Positions 13,719 to 24,603 of a stretch of 64,000 nucleotides of DNA are shown here, in pieces; positions within the stretch are counted from its first letter, which is position 1; each line of letters opens with the position of its first letter. Below the pieces are notes generated by a model that ran no database searches, had not been told where the DNA came from, and saw only the letters and a list, made by a program, of their open reading frames with translations. Source of the stretch: Auriscalpium vulgare (Eukaryota; Basidiomycota; Agaricomycetes; Russulales; Auriscalpiaceae). The position numbers and the translations under genes are program-made. The DNA is taken from the NCBI GenBank assembly GCA_019915015.1, contig JAHBBC010000003.1, positions 62,001-126,000 of the forward strand, given 5' to 3'.

Positions 13719-16689
13719 TCAGTCTTCAGAAAGATATCGATATTCAAATCGGAAGTCACTCTTCTTCCGCTGGCACCATGAGCCCTCCCAGTCGAAGTAG
13801 ACGTATACACCTTGTTCGTACTCGTCCGTGATCGCCTGCGGCTCTGAATGGCGCTGGAACCAAGTCAGGTACTTCACGTGGAACCGCCAAGATTGACGCT
13901 TCAGCTCCTTCGCTGCAAGATATCTGTGGAGAGTCACTTGGCACGTCGGCAGAGAGAAGCGACGCTAGGATGACTGACTGTTGGTATGTCCCGGGAAGGA
14001 AGTAGAAGACGTAGAAGAGTGTCTCGACATCGAGCTGCGAGAATAGCCTCGGCGAGCTGAGGATCGCATTCGTCGACTGCGGGTAGTACGATGGTGATTG
14101 GTAGGGATTCCGGGGCACATAGTACTTTGGCCTGCCGCGGCGGTCGCATCTTTAGCTTTCATCAATTTGATTGTCAACACTTACTTTTCTGTATCTTGCG
14201 GTTGAGGCATATTCGAATACCCACCCTCCAGGAGCTTGTGCACTTGGTCGAGATTGGTCATTCGATGCGCCGCTGACAAGACTCATCAGCATGGAGTCCT
14301 AAAAGGAGGTACTCGCACACGTACCTTTCTGTTTCACATTTTCAAATGACACCACGAGATCAGACAGCGATCCAGGGAATGCACTCGACATGCTGCTAGT
14401 GCGTTGCTGGGGCAAGAGCTGCTGCGAGGGCGTCGCTGATGGTGGTCTTGGTCCTGATGCTCCTTGCTGTAGTGGTGCGTGTAGCGGTGCAGCCTGCGGG
14501 TCCACGTTCGCAACTTTGACGCCTGGAGGAAATTGTGGCTGCTGCAGCGTAGGTAACGGCGACGGACTGGGCGCCGCATGCAGCGGTCCCGATGAGCTAA
14601 TGGGAGGTTGTTGCACCTGCTGGGGAAGGGGCGAGTGTCCAGACTGTCGCATGGTTTGCGTTGGAATTGTCTGCGATTGCCAAGCTTGCGACTGTGATGG
14701 TACAGGAGCTTCCTGTTTGGGCGGGAGCTGTGAGTGCATGTCTAGCGTTTCATAATGTCAACCAACCGAAGCACGAGGCGGAACTTGAGGAGACAACGAG
14801 GCTGCAAATGAAGTGAGTTATGAGTTATCCGATATTCAACTATGTCTCTCTACCTAGCCGAGGAGACGATGACGACGCGATGCCGTCCAAACCTGAGGGT
14901 GCTTCTGACAAAGACGGCGAGCCGAACGAACCATCTGCCTGTTGGACCGAAGCTGACGTAGACGACAAGAAAGGGCTCGATGTCGATATTTGAGTAAGGC
15001 TAGGGGATGATGTCGCGGCATTGATCTGCTCCTGTGTGAGGTTCGTCGACGTTGTTTGTGAAGTAGGGGCATTCGCGGGTGGCGAGAGAGTTGTTGAATT
15101 CGAAGACTGTGCACTTTGTGACGCGGACGACACGTTGGCGGCGGATGCGACACTCTGTGCACTGGCTGACGGCGCGACAGCCGCCGCAGCCGCGGCCGCA
15201 TATTTTATTGGTGGTAATGTCGGGGCCGCTGGGCGTGGTTGCGATGCCGGTAGACCGGCCTTCAGTATGCTTGACATAGGTTGCTGCGCGAAATTGGGAT
15301 TTGGCGGTGGTTTGGGCGCTGTACGACGTTGGCGCACCATGTTGTCAGAACGGCGAGTTTCAGACAAAGGAAAGAAGAGGGGGCACCTTCGCTGGCTATT
15401 GAATGCTCTTATACGGGGCAAGAAATGAGGCAACAGCAGGGCAGGGGCAAGGGCACCACGTACTTCGTAATTGCAATGTCACACCCGCCTTCTTCAGTAT
15501 TGGACTACTCGTCTCTTCTCGCTTGCTGCTTGCCACGCTTTCTTCGTCATGTTTCTTCGAAGGTGTACGAGGAGGTAAGTCGGCTACGGATGGGTTAAGG
15601 GCAGCGCACAGTGATGCATCGCAAGCACGCACATTCACTAGCTTCGTCCGAGTCGTCGCTTTCATGTTCATCCACAGGTTGCAAGCCGAACTTCTCTTCC
15701 TCCTCATCCAAGTGAAGATCATCATACATGCCCTCGTCTTCATCGTAGTCGTCATTCTGAGACAGACTGAGCGACCACGCCAAGCTCGGACGGGCAAGGA
15801 ACCTACCGCGTTGTCTTCGACAAAGTAATTGACGTCGTCTTTGAGGCCTGCGACTTGATCTGTTGACAGGGTGCCATTGTCCAACAGTCGTAGCATGATT
15901 TCCAGCCGACTTATATGCCATTTGCGGCGCTCGTTCAACCGCTCGAGCTCCTCCAGCCTCTCCTGCGCGGTGGCACCAACCTTGCCCTTCTTCCGACCTC
16001 CGACCTGCAGTGCCTCAATCTCCGCCTCTGCGGTCTCAACCTGCAGTAGCAGCTCCTCCACGCTGCTTTGTAGCCATTGCGTATGCTCGAGCTTCTCCTG
16101 CGCCTTGGGGTCGAGCTTGGCTGATTGGATGAGGCCCTCCTTGGAGAAGGCTTTCGTCTTCATCTCCTTCTCGCAGGCTTTGAATTTCTCCATTTGCTGG
16201 AAAGGCGGGAGGATAAGTCAAACGTCCTGATAAACCGAGGAACGCCAGAACGGTGCTCGTGCTCCGGAGCGCGCGCGACACGACCGGCGGCGCATATCCA
16301 CGCGACAAACGGCGAGCCATGGATGTAGGAGGCAGGGCTGAGCAGCCTGGGTCGCGTCAAGACGGAGAGGGCTTACCATTTCAATGAGCCGCCGGTTGTC
16401 CAGTAACGCGGTCTTGTCTTTGATATCATTGTTCGCGACCCAGGTCTTGATTTGGTCTCGCAGTCGCTGTAGCTTCTTGATCTGGGTCTTGAGGTCTGTC
16501 TCAAGCTTCTCCTTCTGTGTCTGGTTGGTGGAGGCCTGCATCTTGTCGTATATGCTCTCGAAGAGCTCGACGCCTTCGGCGACCTTCTTCAGCGTACGGT
16601 CAATTTCCGCTGGGGCAGACGACGTGAGTGAGCAGGGGAGACGAGCCGGGGCTGAGGGGGGTCGCACTCTGTAGCTTTCGTGCCGCCAT
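13719..16689 (-). CDS. NOT3: CCR4-NOT complex subunit NOT3/NOT5
   Basis: Eleven exons assembled on the minus strand give about 739 residues; phases close throughout (first exon 16668-16689, last 13719-13923). The N-terminal coiled coil begins [20 protein letters not shown] and includes [13 protein letters not shown] and [16 protein letters not shown], the hallmark of Not3/Not5. The middle is acidic, then Ser/Pro/Gln-rich and disordered. The C-terminal NOT box contains [24 protein letters not shown] sequence and [25 protein letters not shown]. The protein is a core subunit of the deadenylase complex controlling mRNA decay and transcription, in cytoplasm and nucleus. Exact exon borders in the low-complexity middle (14742-15395) are less certain, and one 180-nt intron (16197-16376) is long for this locus. 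Confidence 0.9.
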
Positions 16690-17124
16690 GGCTGTCGAGG
16701 GTAGTGGTGGACGGTGAGGATGGCGGAGGCGCCCATGTGCACTCCTGCCACTGGCCACGATGAGGTAAGCGCATCGCCGCGCCCCTGGTCACTCTGATAT
16801 CCCAACGGTAACTAGCACCCCGGGAACCTGCCAACGTCGATCCCACAGGCGACAGATATTGTCGGATATGTCGGACAATATGTCGCTCGAGACGCCCGCG
16901 TGTGCGAGAAACAAGAGCGAGACGGCAGGTGCGCGCGCGAGACAATAGCTGCGCCAGGCGTGCGAAAGCTGCGCCGAGGCGGAAGAGCGCAGATTCGCGA
17001 TTGTCGCCGCTCTTGGTGCTCGGTCACAAGGATCGCGGCTGGTCTGCTCTTTGCTTATCGACTTTTTCCATCTCTTTCTTACGACTTTCACGCCTCCCGC
17101 ACCCATCCGCTCCTTCACACAGCG
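16690..17124. other. Divergent promoter region NOT3/5 - Bem1
   Basis: The 435-nt gap separates two divergent start codons. It is GC-rich with a CT-rich tract near the Bem1 start. No clear TATA box and no gene were seen. Confidence 0.5.
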
Positions 17125-19259
17125 ATGAAGGCCCTTCGGAAGTCCCTCAATGCAAGCAAGGATCCCCATCACCATCAAATATCCACCCCCCTCCCCCCCG
17201 TCTCAAGGCCGCCCGCCGCCGTGGTCCCGCCTCAGAAGGTCATCCGCGCCCTCGGTCCCTACCGCTCAAACGCTCCCCAGGAGCTCTCTTTCCAGAAGGG
17301 CGATTTCTTCTATGTCATACGCGAGGTCAACGAGCGCGGCTCTTGGTATGAAGCCCACAATCCGATGACAGGGGCGCGAGGCCTCGTCCCCCGAGCCCAG
17401 TTTGAAGAGTTCAACAAGGGCGCGGCCCCGTAAGCCCCCTACATCTCTCTTACTTGTTCGCCGACCTCACCCGTTGTTGTCGCCAGTAACGGGCGCATGT
17501 CTCAGGCTCTCTCCGCTGCACCAATCAGCTCGCCTTCTCTCCGCTCTCCCGATCCCAGGACTCAGGTCTTCTACGCGGTGGTCATCCATGACTTCGTCGC
17601 GGAGCGTACCGACGAGCTTGACGCCAAGGCGGGCGACCCCATCTCCGTCGTCGCCCAGTCCAATCGCGAATGGTTCGTTGCAAAGCCCATCGGCCGGCTT
17701 GGTAAACCAGGTCTCATACCTGTGTCCTTCGTCCAAATACGCGATCCTGTCTCCAACCAGCCTATCTCCGACATAGGTCCTCTCATGGACAACGGCAGTT
17801 TACCTCGTGTTGAAGACTGGAAGAAGCAGATGCTCAACTACAAGGCGAACAGCATCGCCTTGGGATCCTTGAGGACTCTCCTACGACCGCATCCGTCACA
17901 AATAGTCCTTTCATGCCTTCCAGCCTTCCTCCAGCAACCGCTCCCACTCCTCCTACCGCTCCTGCCCCACCCTCGGACGAAACATCCCCACGATCACTCC
18001 AAGAACAGCAGCAGGCAGCAGCAGAGAGTTCCCCCGATCACCCCCAGCTGCCGAGTATCCTCCCCGAAGGCCTCCTTCTTTCCGCGGACGTAGTGTCATT
18101 CCATTTCGAGATGGACGAATACTGGTTCCGCATCCATGCTCTTTACCAGCCGTACGCACCTCCCGACTCAAGTGACCTCCCTGACGCGCTAGAACTTGTC
18201 CTCTTCCGCGCATACAATGACTTCTTCGACTACCAAACGACACTTCTGGACACGTTCCCCCGCGAGGCTGGGCGTGAGGGCGGGCAACAGAGGATACTGC
18301 CCTTTATGCCGGGACCAGCAGCCGAGGTGGACGACCAACTTACTGCCACACGACGGGAAGAATTGGGCGAATATCTGCATCAACTCGCCCGCCTCAACCG
18401 CACCACTGCACGATTCATCGTGGAGCATGAACTCACCCGCTCTTTCTTGGCTACCAAGCCTGGAGATGTGGAGAGACTGGCAGAGCCGCAGTACGACAAG
18501 ATGGAGGAAGCTGGATGGTATGAACCGACTGAGGAACCGGCGCCAGTGGGACAGGCGGAGAAAAACGTCGAGCAGCGCATCAACGAAGATGTGCAGTTCG
18601 TCAAGATCAATCCGACGGGAGGACCTCTCGATAGCGACGGGTCTGACTACGGCGAAGACGAACCTACCCAAACCCACAAGCAAAGGGCGCCACCAGCTTC
18701 TAACGGACATCTGCAACCTACACCCTCCACCCTACGCGGTCCTTCATCTGATTCTCGCGCGCGGGGTCACGCGCCACACCCGTCCTACTCCAAGAATCAT
18801 GATGCTGAACCGTACCGCGACAGTGCGTACTCGCGGTCATCCACCTCATCGTCGTCCCGCTGGCCGGAGAACTCTCGGTCATCTCATCATACCCAGGCCA
18901 CGTCGCCTATTTCGCAATCGCGGTCATCTGTCGCGGACTCCTCTCGTTCACGTTCACGTTCCCACTCCCTTGCCTCTCCCAATCAGCCCCCCATCTCCGC
19001 TAGTAACCCACAAACTGCCTTCATCAAAATCAAAATCTTTGACCGCGTGCAAGATGACCTGATTGCCATTCGCGTACATCCTCGGGTCACGCATGAGCAA
19101 CTGATGGATAAGGTCCAGCAGCGGCTTGGAGGCAAGGTTTTGCGGTTGTCATACCGGGAGAGCGTGGGCGGCGGTGATGATTTCGTGCCGCTGGAACGGG
19201 ATAACGAGGTGCTGTCCTGGTTGGCGAGCACGGACAAGCACGTCTTATATGCGGATTGA
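17125..19259 (+). CDS. BEM1: Bem1/Scd2-type polarity scaffold (SH3-SH3-PX-PB1), with an apparent frame break
   Basis: Exon 1 is 17125-17429; exon 2 starts at 17487. SH3-1 covers about residues 37-95 (ALGPYRSNAPQELSFQKGDFF...GLVPRAQF). SH3-2 covers about 125-190 (YAVVIHDFVAERTDELDAKAGD...GLIPVSFVQI). A PX domain follows (FEMDEYWFRIHALYQP...YNDFFDYQTTLL), then a Ser/Pro-rich linker, then a C-terminal PB1 domain (FIKIKIFDRVQDDLIAIRVHP...DFVPLERDNEVLSWL). The protein scaffolds Cdc42, its GEF and PAK kinase at growth sites. Between the NYKANSIALG segment and the ILEDSPTTASV segment, near 17863, the frame shifts by one base with no candidate intron, so the sequence as given is interrupted. Confidence 0.85.
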
Positions 19260-19695
19260 ACTGTTGTAGGACGTTTTGTTTTCCCGCAACGTTTCTTGGT
19301 TGCGTTGGTCAGCGGCCTGTTCTCCCTTTTTCCCTTCGATCTTCGCACCCGGCCTCCTTTTTCTTAACGTCTCGATGCCGATCGTCGTTCGCTCATTCTC
19401 ACTCGTCCTCTTCATATCCAATCTTACTCTCTCCATTCATAACTATTATATCTGTAGCTTTCTCGGAATGGGACTGCGCTGTGGCCATGTAGTACTTTCC
19501 CTCGGTATTAATGCAGTTGTCCGGTAATATGAGTGCACCAGTTGTATGACTAGTTGCGCTCCCCAGAGCCAGGACAGTCGTTGGAACGTCGATGCAGCTT
19601 CCCACGGTTTATAACTCCACCTAGTCTCCGTCAGTCTCCGTAGCTTAACATCATACTCTCAACCCGCTCAGTTTTCTCTTCACCCCACCCCCGCG
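19260..19695. other. Intergenic Bem1 3' flank / NDUFA12 promoter
   Basis: No gene is seen. The region is T/C-rich in its first half and AT-rich around 19440-19520. Confidence 0.5.
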
Positions 19696-20333
19696 ATGGT
19701 CTCTCTGGCTCGGTTGTTCCGCGGGATACGTCAGGTCGGCGTCAAGGAATGGTGGCATCAAATGCAGTATATAGGCGACGTGAAGGCGGGTACTCTGGTT
19801 GGGAAGGACCAGTGCGTGCATACCCGTCTCAACATCAGTATTTGGCTCACGGCGGATGAAGGTTTGGAAACCGCTACTTTGAGAACCTCAATGCAGAACA
19901 AGAGGTCCCAGGTCTGTCGGGTATCAGTGGATTCCAAGTTGCGTAGCTGACAGCTCCCAGGTCGGCATCGCTGGATCGACTTCGCTCAGGTGCATCCCTC
20001 AGTGGATGCTGCTTTACTTGACGAGAGCTAACATCGTTTGTCTTTTAAGCATGATCTGAACGCAACGCAGGTGCCGGCTGAATGGCACTCGTGGCTCTCT
20101 CACATCCGCAAAGACCCTCCAACAGAGGACAAGCTCATGCAGAACCTCTCGCCACCCTGGAAAGCAGTACGATCCTCACTCCTTCCATTTCCATCTCGTT
20201 CACTGATCACTGGATGAAGCCCTGGGTAGAGAACTTGACGGGAACACGTGGCGCGTACCGCTCTTATAACACAGTCAAGCCGAAGATTGAGGCTTGGGAG
20301 CCTAAAGTCTCTGCTCGTGGACAATCGTCGTGA
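19696..20333 (+). CDS. NDUFA12: NADH:ubiquinone oxidoreductase (complex I) subunit NDUFA12
   Basis: Five exons (19696-19811, 19862-19911, 19961-19989, 20050-20166, 20220-20333) give 141 residues. After splicing the order is LVGKDQFGNRYFENLNAEQE, then GRHRWIDFAQHDLNATQVPAEWHSWLSHIRKDPP, then a tail with NLTGTRGAYRSYNTVKPKIEAWEP. The R-H-R-W motif, PAEWHSWL, and the NLTGT...Y...KIEAWEP tail define the NDUFA12/B17.2 family. The product is a matrix-side accessory subunit of mitochondrial complex I. The gene is convergent with L2HGDH with only 37 nt between stop codons. Confidence 0.88.
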
Positions 20334-20370
20334 TACTTGTGTACCGTACTACACATGTATGTGAGTGTGT

Positions 20371-21942
20371 TTATTGCGAACCGAGACCGTCCCCAAGCAC
20401 CATCTCGTCCACCACCATCTCCGCTATCGCCAAACTCGCCGTCAGTCCTGGACTCTCTATACCCAACAAGCTGACCATCTGGCCGCCTCTGCTGCGCTTC
20501 GTCGTGACGAAGTCCCCGCTGTAGTCCGATCTAAACAGAAAGTCCTTGAAGCCGCCTCCGGGTCCAACGAGTTTCGGCCTAATCCCCACGTAGTCCGGCT
20601 GCAGGCCGTCGAGCTGGACGCTGGGCAGATACTTCGTCACAGCTTTATGCATCTCTTCCAAACGCGACTCATCGGGTACGAGATACTTCGTCAGAAATCT
20701 CGATTCGGTTCGTCGTTCGTCGGAGGTGATATCCAGTCCAGGTCGGGTCCGAACCGCACTTTCCCCTGGAGGTCCAGTGTAAGGTGCGTGCCCAGCGACT
20801 GGAACGAGTGGTTATCGTTGCCCTTGGTACTGTCAGGGCACGGATACAGGAGATGTGACACTCCCGAGCTCCCAGGCCCTCTGTATGACGCGTACGAGCC
20901 TCGTGCGAAGTACATGGGGAACCTCTTTGACTCGGGCCGCAGTGAGTTGAGGATGAGAGGAGCGGCGAGGCCCGATGCGTTAATGAGGACACGAGCAAGC
21001 ACCGCATCGCCCTCGTCAGCGTCGCCGGTGACACTCTGCACCACCCATCCGTCCTCGTCGAGGTCTGGCTGTTGCGACGGCGTATATGGGTCCACACGCA
21101 CCACTCGCGTGGAGTAGGCAAGCTCCGCGCCATCGGACTCTATGATGTCCTTCTCAAGGCTCTCGATGAAAGAATGAGAGTCTACGACTCCCGTCGTCGG
21201 ACTCCACAGTGCACCTTCGATGTCTTGCGACAGGCTAGGCTCGAGTGCGCGGGCCTGGTCACCCGTGATGAGCTCGGTGGGAAGGACGGGCTCCTCCGCA
21301 GGCCAGCGAGGGGGAGGCTCGAGGAGCTGCGCCTTCCTATGAAGCGATTCGATGTACGGGTGTTGATCGACGGTCGCGACCACGAGCTTGCCAGCTCGGC
21401 GGAAGGGCACGCCGTTCGCCTCGCAATGGGCGTACATGAGCTGCCGGCCCCGCAGACATAGACGCGTCTTGTACGACGATGTCGGGTAGTACAAGCCTGG
21501 AGCCTCCTCAGCATTGCGGAACGCGTGTCTTGTGCGGGAAACAAGTACTTACCAGCGTGTATGACCTCAGAGTTGCGAGAGCTACATGATAAATGTATCT
21601 GTGTAACGTTGTACGTGCAGACACATTGAGGCACTTACCTGGTCTCCTCGCCACCACGTGGATGACGTTCCACTAGAAATGTTGTCTTGTTCGCACAGCG
21701 CTGGGCTAGACGTCTAGCGACGGCCAAACCCACCACACCTACGAATATATTTGGCTGCGACTAGGTTGGCAAGAGTATCCGGACGTACCTCCGCCTACGA
21801 CAAGGTAGTCCACGACAGATTCTGGAGGCTACATGATTGTGAAATCGGTCTCAGATGGCACCTACAGTCGCAGGAAAGAGTGCACCTTGTACGGGTATTT
21901 TCCTGCGCTGTTCAAAGCTGCCGTGAAACCCCTGACTGACAT
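20371..21942 (-). CDS. L2HGDH: L-2-hydroxyglutarate dehydrogenase (FAD-dependent), with an apparent frame break
   Basis: Exons on the minus strand: 21886-21942, 21789-21828, 21639-21738, 21553-21581, then 21496 downward. The FAD-binding glycine motif reads VDYLVVGGGVVGLAVARRL, followed by FLVERHPRGGEETSSRNSEVIHAG, the DAO-family signature. LINASGLAAPLIL and KVRFGPDLDWI follow, with a C-terminal block GIRPKLVGPGGGFKDF. The enzyme oxidises L-2-hydroxyglutarate to 2-oxoglutarate, usually in mitochondria. The last part is in a different frame: ISPPTNDEPNRDF meets a stop at 20691-20693, and YLVPDESRLEEMHKAV continues one base off. No intron fits, so one base appears to be missing near 20695. Confidence 0.88.
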
Positions 21943-22131
21943 TATTTCACGATGTCAGCTAGCAAAACGCAGGTCAGACCTGGGTCAGACTCCGAGTCCA
22001 CACTGCTAGCAAGCTGAGTCACAGTGGCCCGTGGCACTACTGTAGCGGGCCGGGCTGTGCCTTCAAGTTGTCGCATTTCCCTCAGGCCTTCGAACTTCAA
22101 AAATACTTCAACTGGTCCACCGTCGAGCATC
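21943..22131. promoter_or_regulatory. Compact divergent promoter L2HGDH - CNS1
   Basis: Only 189 nt separate two divergent start codons, so both promoters must overlap here. No TATA box is seen. Confidence 0.45.
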
Positions 22132-23379
22132 ATGGTGACGTCGAACGTTCTGCCGCAGCCTGTCCCGGCGGAAGATCGCCTCGCAGATCTCGACTCGGTC
22201 CCCCTCTTCATGCAATCTCTCCCAGAAGATGAAGGAGACAACGTCGCCCTCAGTGCATTGCAGAGTCTGGCTCATGACGGAACTCCGGATGGTAGGTCGC
22301 AGCCTGTAATCTGGTGCACGGACGCTGCTGACGCGTTTCCCGGCACAGAAATCGCGCAAAACTTCAAGGAACAGGGCAACGACTACTTCAAGGGAAGGCG
22401 ACATCGAGAGGCACTTGGCTTCTACACTCAGGGTGTGGATGCAAAGCCGACAGATCCCACTTTACTGGAAGCCCTTCTGTGCAATCGTGCTGCTTGTAAT
22501 TTAGAGCTCAGTACGAATGCAGTGTTATCACACCGCGGGCGAAGATGGCTAAGCATCCGTGTATTGCAGAAAACTATGGATCGGTCCTCCGCGATTGCTC
22601 CAAAGCCATCACCATCAACGATAAGTCATCGAAAGCATACTATCGCTCGGGGTTGGCCCTAATGGCCCTGGAGAGAGTCGACGAAGCAATAGACTGTTGT
22701 GAGAGATGTCTGCAGTTTGACGCACAGAATGCAGGTGTCAAATCCCTTCGAGAAAAGGCTGTGACAAGAAAGGAAGAGAAGGAGAAGAAAGAGAGGGAGA
22801 GACAGGCCCGCATGCGAGCGGAGGAAGAACGTATGCGGAGATTGACAAAGGCTTTCACGGTGCGTCCTTCAAACCTGGGCATGGGCATCTGCATCGACTC
22901 ACCGTGCGTAGGAACGGAACCTGATCGCGGTGCAGAAACCAGATGGCTCCTCCAATCCATACGAGCCGCACTTCGATCCCGAAGATCCGACAGAACAAAC
23001 CCTCATCTTCCCGGTGTTCTTCCTCTACCCGCAGTATGCAACGTCGGACGTGATCGCGGAGTTTGTAGAAACGACGCCCTTCTCAGCCCACATCGCGGCA
23101 ATGTTCCCCCCGGAAGTGACGCCGCCAGAGTGGGATGCCAAACGGGAGTATGAGGCAGGGAAGGTTGTGGTATACGCGATGACCAGGAGGAAGCGGCTGT
23201 TGAAGGTCGGAAAGAAGATGACCCTCCGTGACGTTTGCACTGCGGCGAAGGCGAACGATGGCGGGCCTCGGGATGGAATGGAGCTGAAGGATGGATGTCT
23301 GACCTTCGTGGTGGTGCCCAAGGGAGAAGTCGAGCAGAAGTGGGTGGAAGAGTACAAGCAGAGTAGACTCGCGTACTAG
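22132..23379 (+). CDS. CNS1: Hsp90 co-chaperone Cns1/TTC4 (TPR protein)
   Basis: Four exons (22132-22291, 22349-22510, 22570-22859, 22912-23379) give 359 residues. Three TPR repeats lie at about residues 60-170: KEQGNDYFKGRRHREALGFYTQGV, LEALLCNRAACNLELKNYGSVLRDC, and AYYRSGLALMALERVDEAIDCCERCL. A charged helix follows, rich in Lys, Glu and Arg. The C-terminal wheel-type domain contains IFPVFFLYPQYATSDVI and FPPEVTPPEWD. The family binds Hsp90/Hsp70 C-terminal EEVD tails and is essential in yeast for eEF2 folding. All phases close. Confidence 0.9.
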
Positions 23380-23662
23380 GAGCTACGGCCACCGGCCCGG
23401 ACTCGGAGCCGCCACCGTTCGCATTGTCCTTGTTTGGCTGCCCACTCCCTTCTGCACCGCTGCAAGGCATCGACAAAAACAGTGACGACGGCGACAACCT
23501 CGGTGAGTACACCCTTCCCTTCATCATGTTCGTATGGAGTCGTGGGTGCTGTGGAAAGGCATCGGGGGGATTGGGGACGGAAAGACTGGGCAGATATGGG
23601 TGGATGCATCGACACTAGACTGGATGACTGACTGCCCACCCAGCGCCCTCCATACCGCCAAC
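23380..23662 (+). promoter_or_regulatory. RPS7 promoter and probable 5'UTR intron
   Basis: A strong donor GTGAGT at 23503 and an acceptor CCACCCAG ending at 23643, with CTGAC branch-like repeats just before it, suggest a 141-nt intron in the leader, 19 nt upstream of the ATG. This is inference from splice motifs only. Confidence 0.4.
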
Positions 23663-24369
23663 ATGTCCGTCCAGCACAAGATTCTCCGCACGGCCAACGC
23701 GCCCAGCACCGCCCCAGATGAGACAGAGATTAATGTCGCGCAGGCCCTCATCGACCTCGAGAATGGCGTGCCGGAGTTGAAGGCCGAGCTGCGGCCGCTC
23801 CAGATTTCCGCTGCGCGCGAAGTCGACGTTCGCGGCGGCAAGAAGGCCATCGTGGTCTTTGTTCCCGTGCCGCAACTGAAGGCTTTCCACAAAGTGCAGG
23901 CGAGGTGCGTCGACTTTTGGTCGGGATTGTCGCGCATGTCGCGAAGACTGACGATGTGTACAGGCTCACCCGTGAGCTAGAGAAGAAGTTCTCTGACCGC
24001 CATGTCGTGTTTGTCGCTCAGCGCCGGATGCTGCGCAAGCCCACCCGCACGTCGCGCGTGAAGCAAAAGCGGCCGCGCAGCCGCACGTTGACGAACGTCC
24101 ACGAAAAGGTCCTGGAGGACCTGGTCTTCCCCACTGAGATTGTCGGGAAGCGGACGCGCGTCAACACGGACGGATCAAAACTCTTAAAAGTGTACGTTGG
24201 GGCATCCGGTCGATTGTGCGCGGTACTGACGGGCGCGGGACACAGCTTCCTGGACTCGAAGGACTCCACGTCGCTGGAGTACAAGCTGGATTCGTTCTCG
24301 TCTGTGTACCGCCGCCTGACAGGGAAGGATGTTGTGTTTGAGTTCCCTGTGCAGGCTGCGCAGGAGTAG
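23663..24369 (+). CDS. RPS7: 40S ribosomal protein eS7
   Basis: Three exons (23663-23904, 23964-24191, 24246-24369) give 197 residues. The product is almost entirely family signature: [102 protein letters not shown], and a C-terminus with [26 protein letters not shown]. It is a cytoplasmic small-subunit protein. Length and termini match fungal eS7. A UTR intron likely precedes the ATG. Confidence 0.95.
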
Positions 24370-24603
24370 GCGCTGTGTAGTAGTCACCATTGCAATGAGA
24401 CTGGAGTGTGGCTGAGACTTGAGTGTGGCTGGTTGAGGCACGTGAACAGAAACGGGTCGTTGGCCGTCCAAGCGGCCGATTGAAATTCAGGCTCGGGCTC
24501 TGGTCCGGTGCTACACCTTCTCCTCCTCCCTCCCCGCCGTTCCTTTTCTCCCTGTCCCCTGCGCGTCCCCAGCGCGTCCTCTCCTTTGGACGAGACGACT
24601 GCG

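Noticed and set aside
20334..20370. 37-nt gap between convergent NDUFA12 and L2HGDH as a regulatory overlap
   Set aside because: Very short convergent spacing is common in compact fungal genomes. Nothing in the sequence adds to it.
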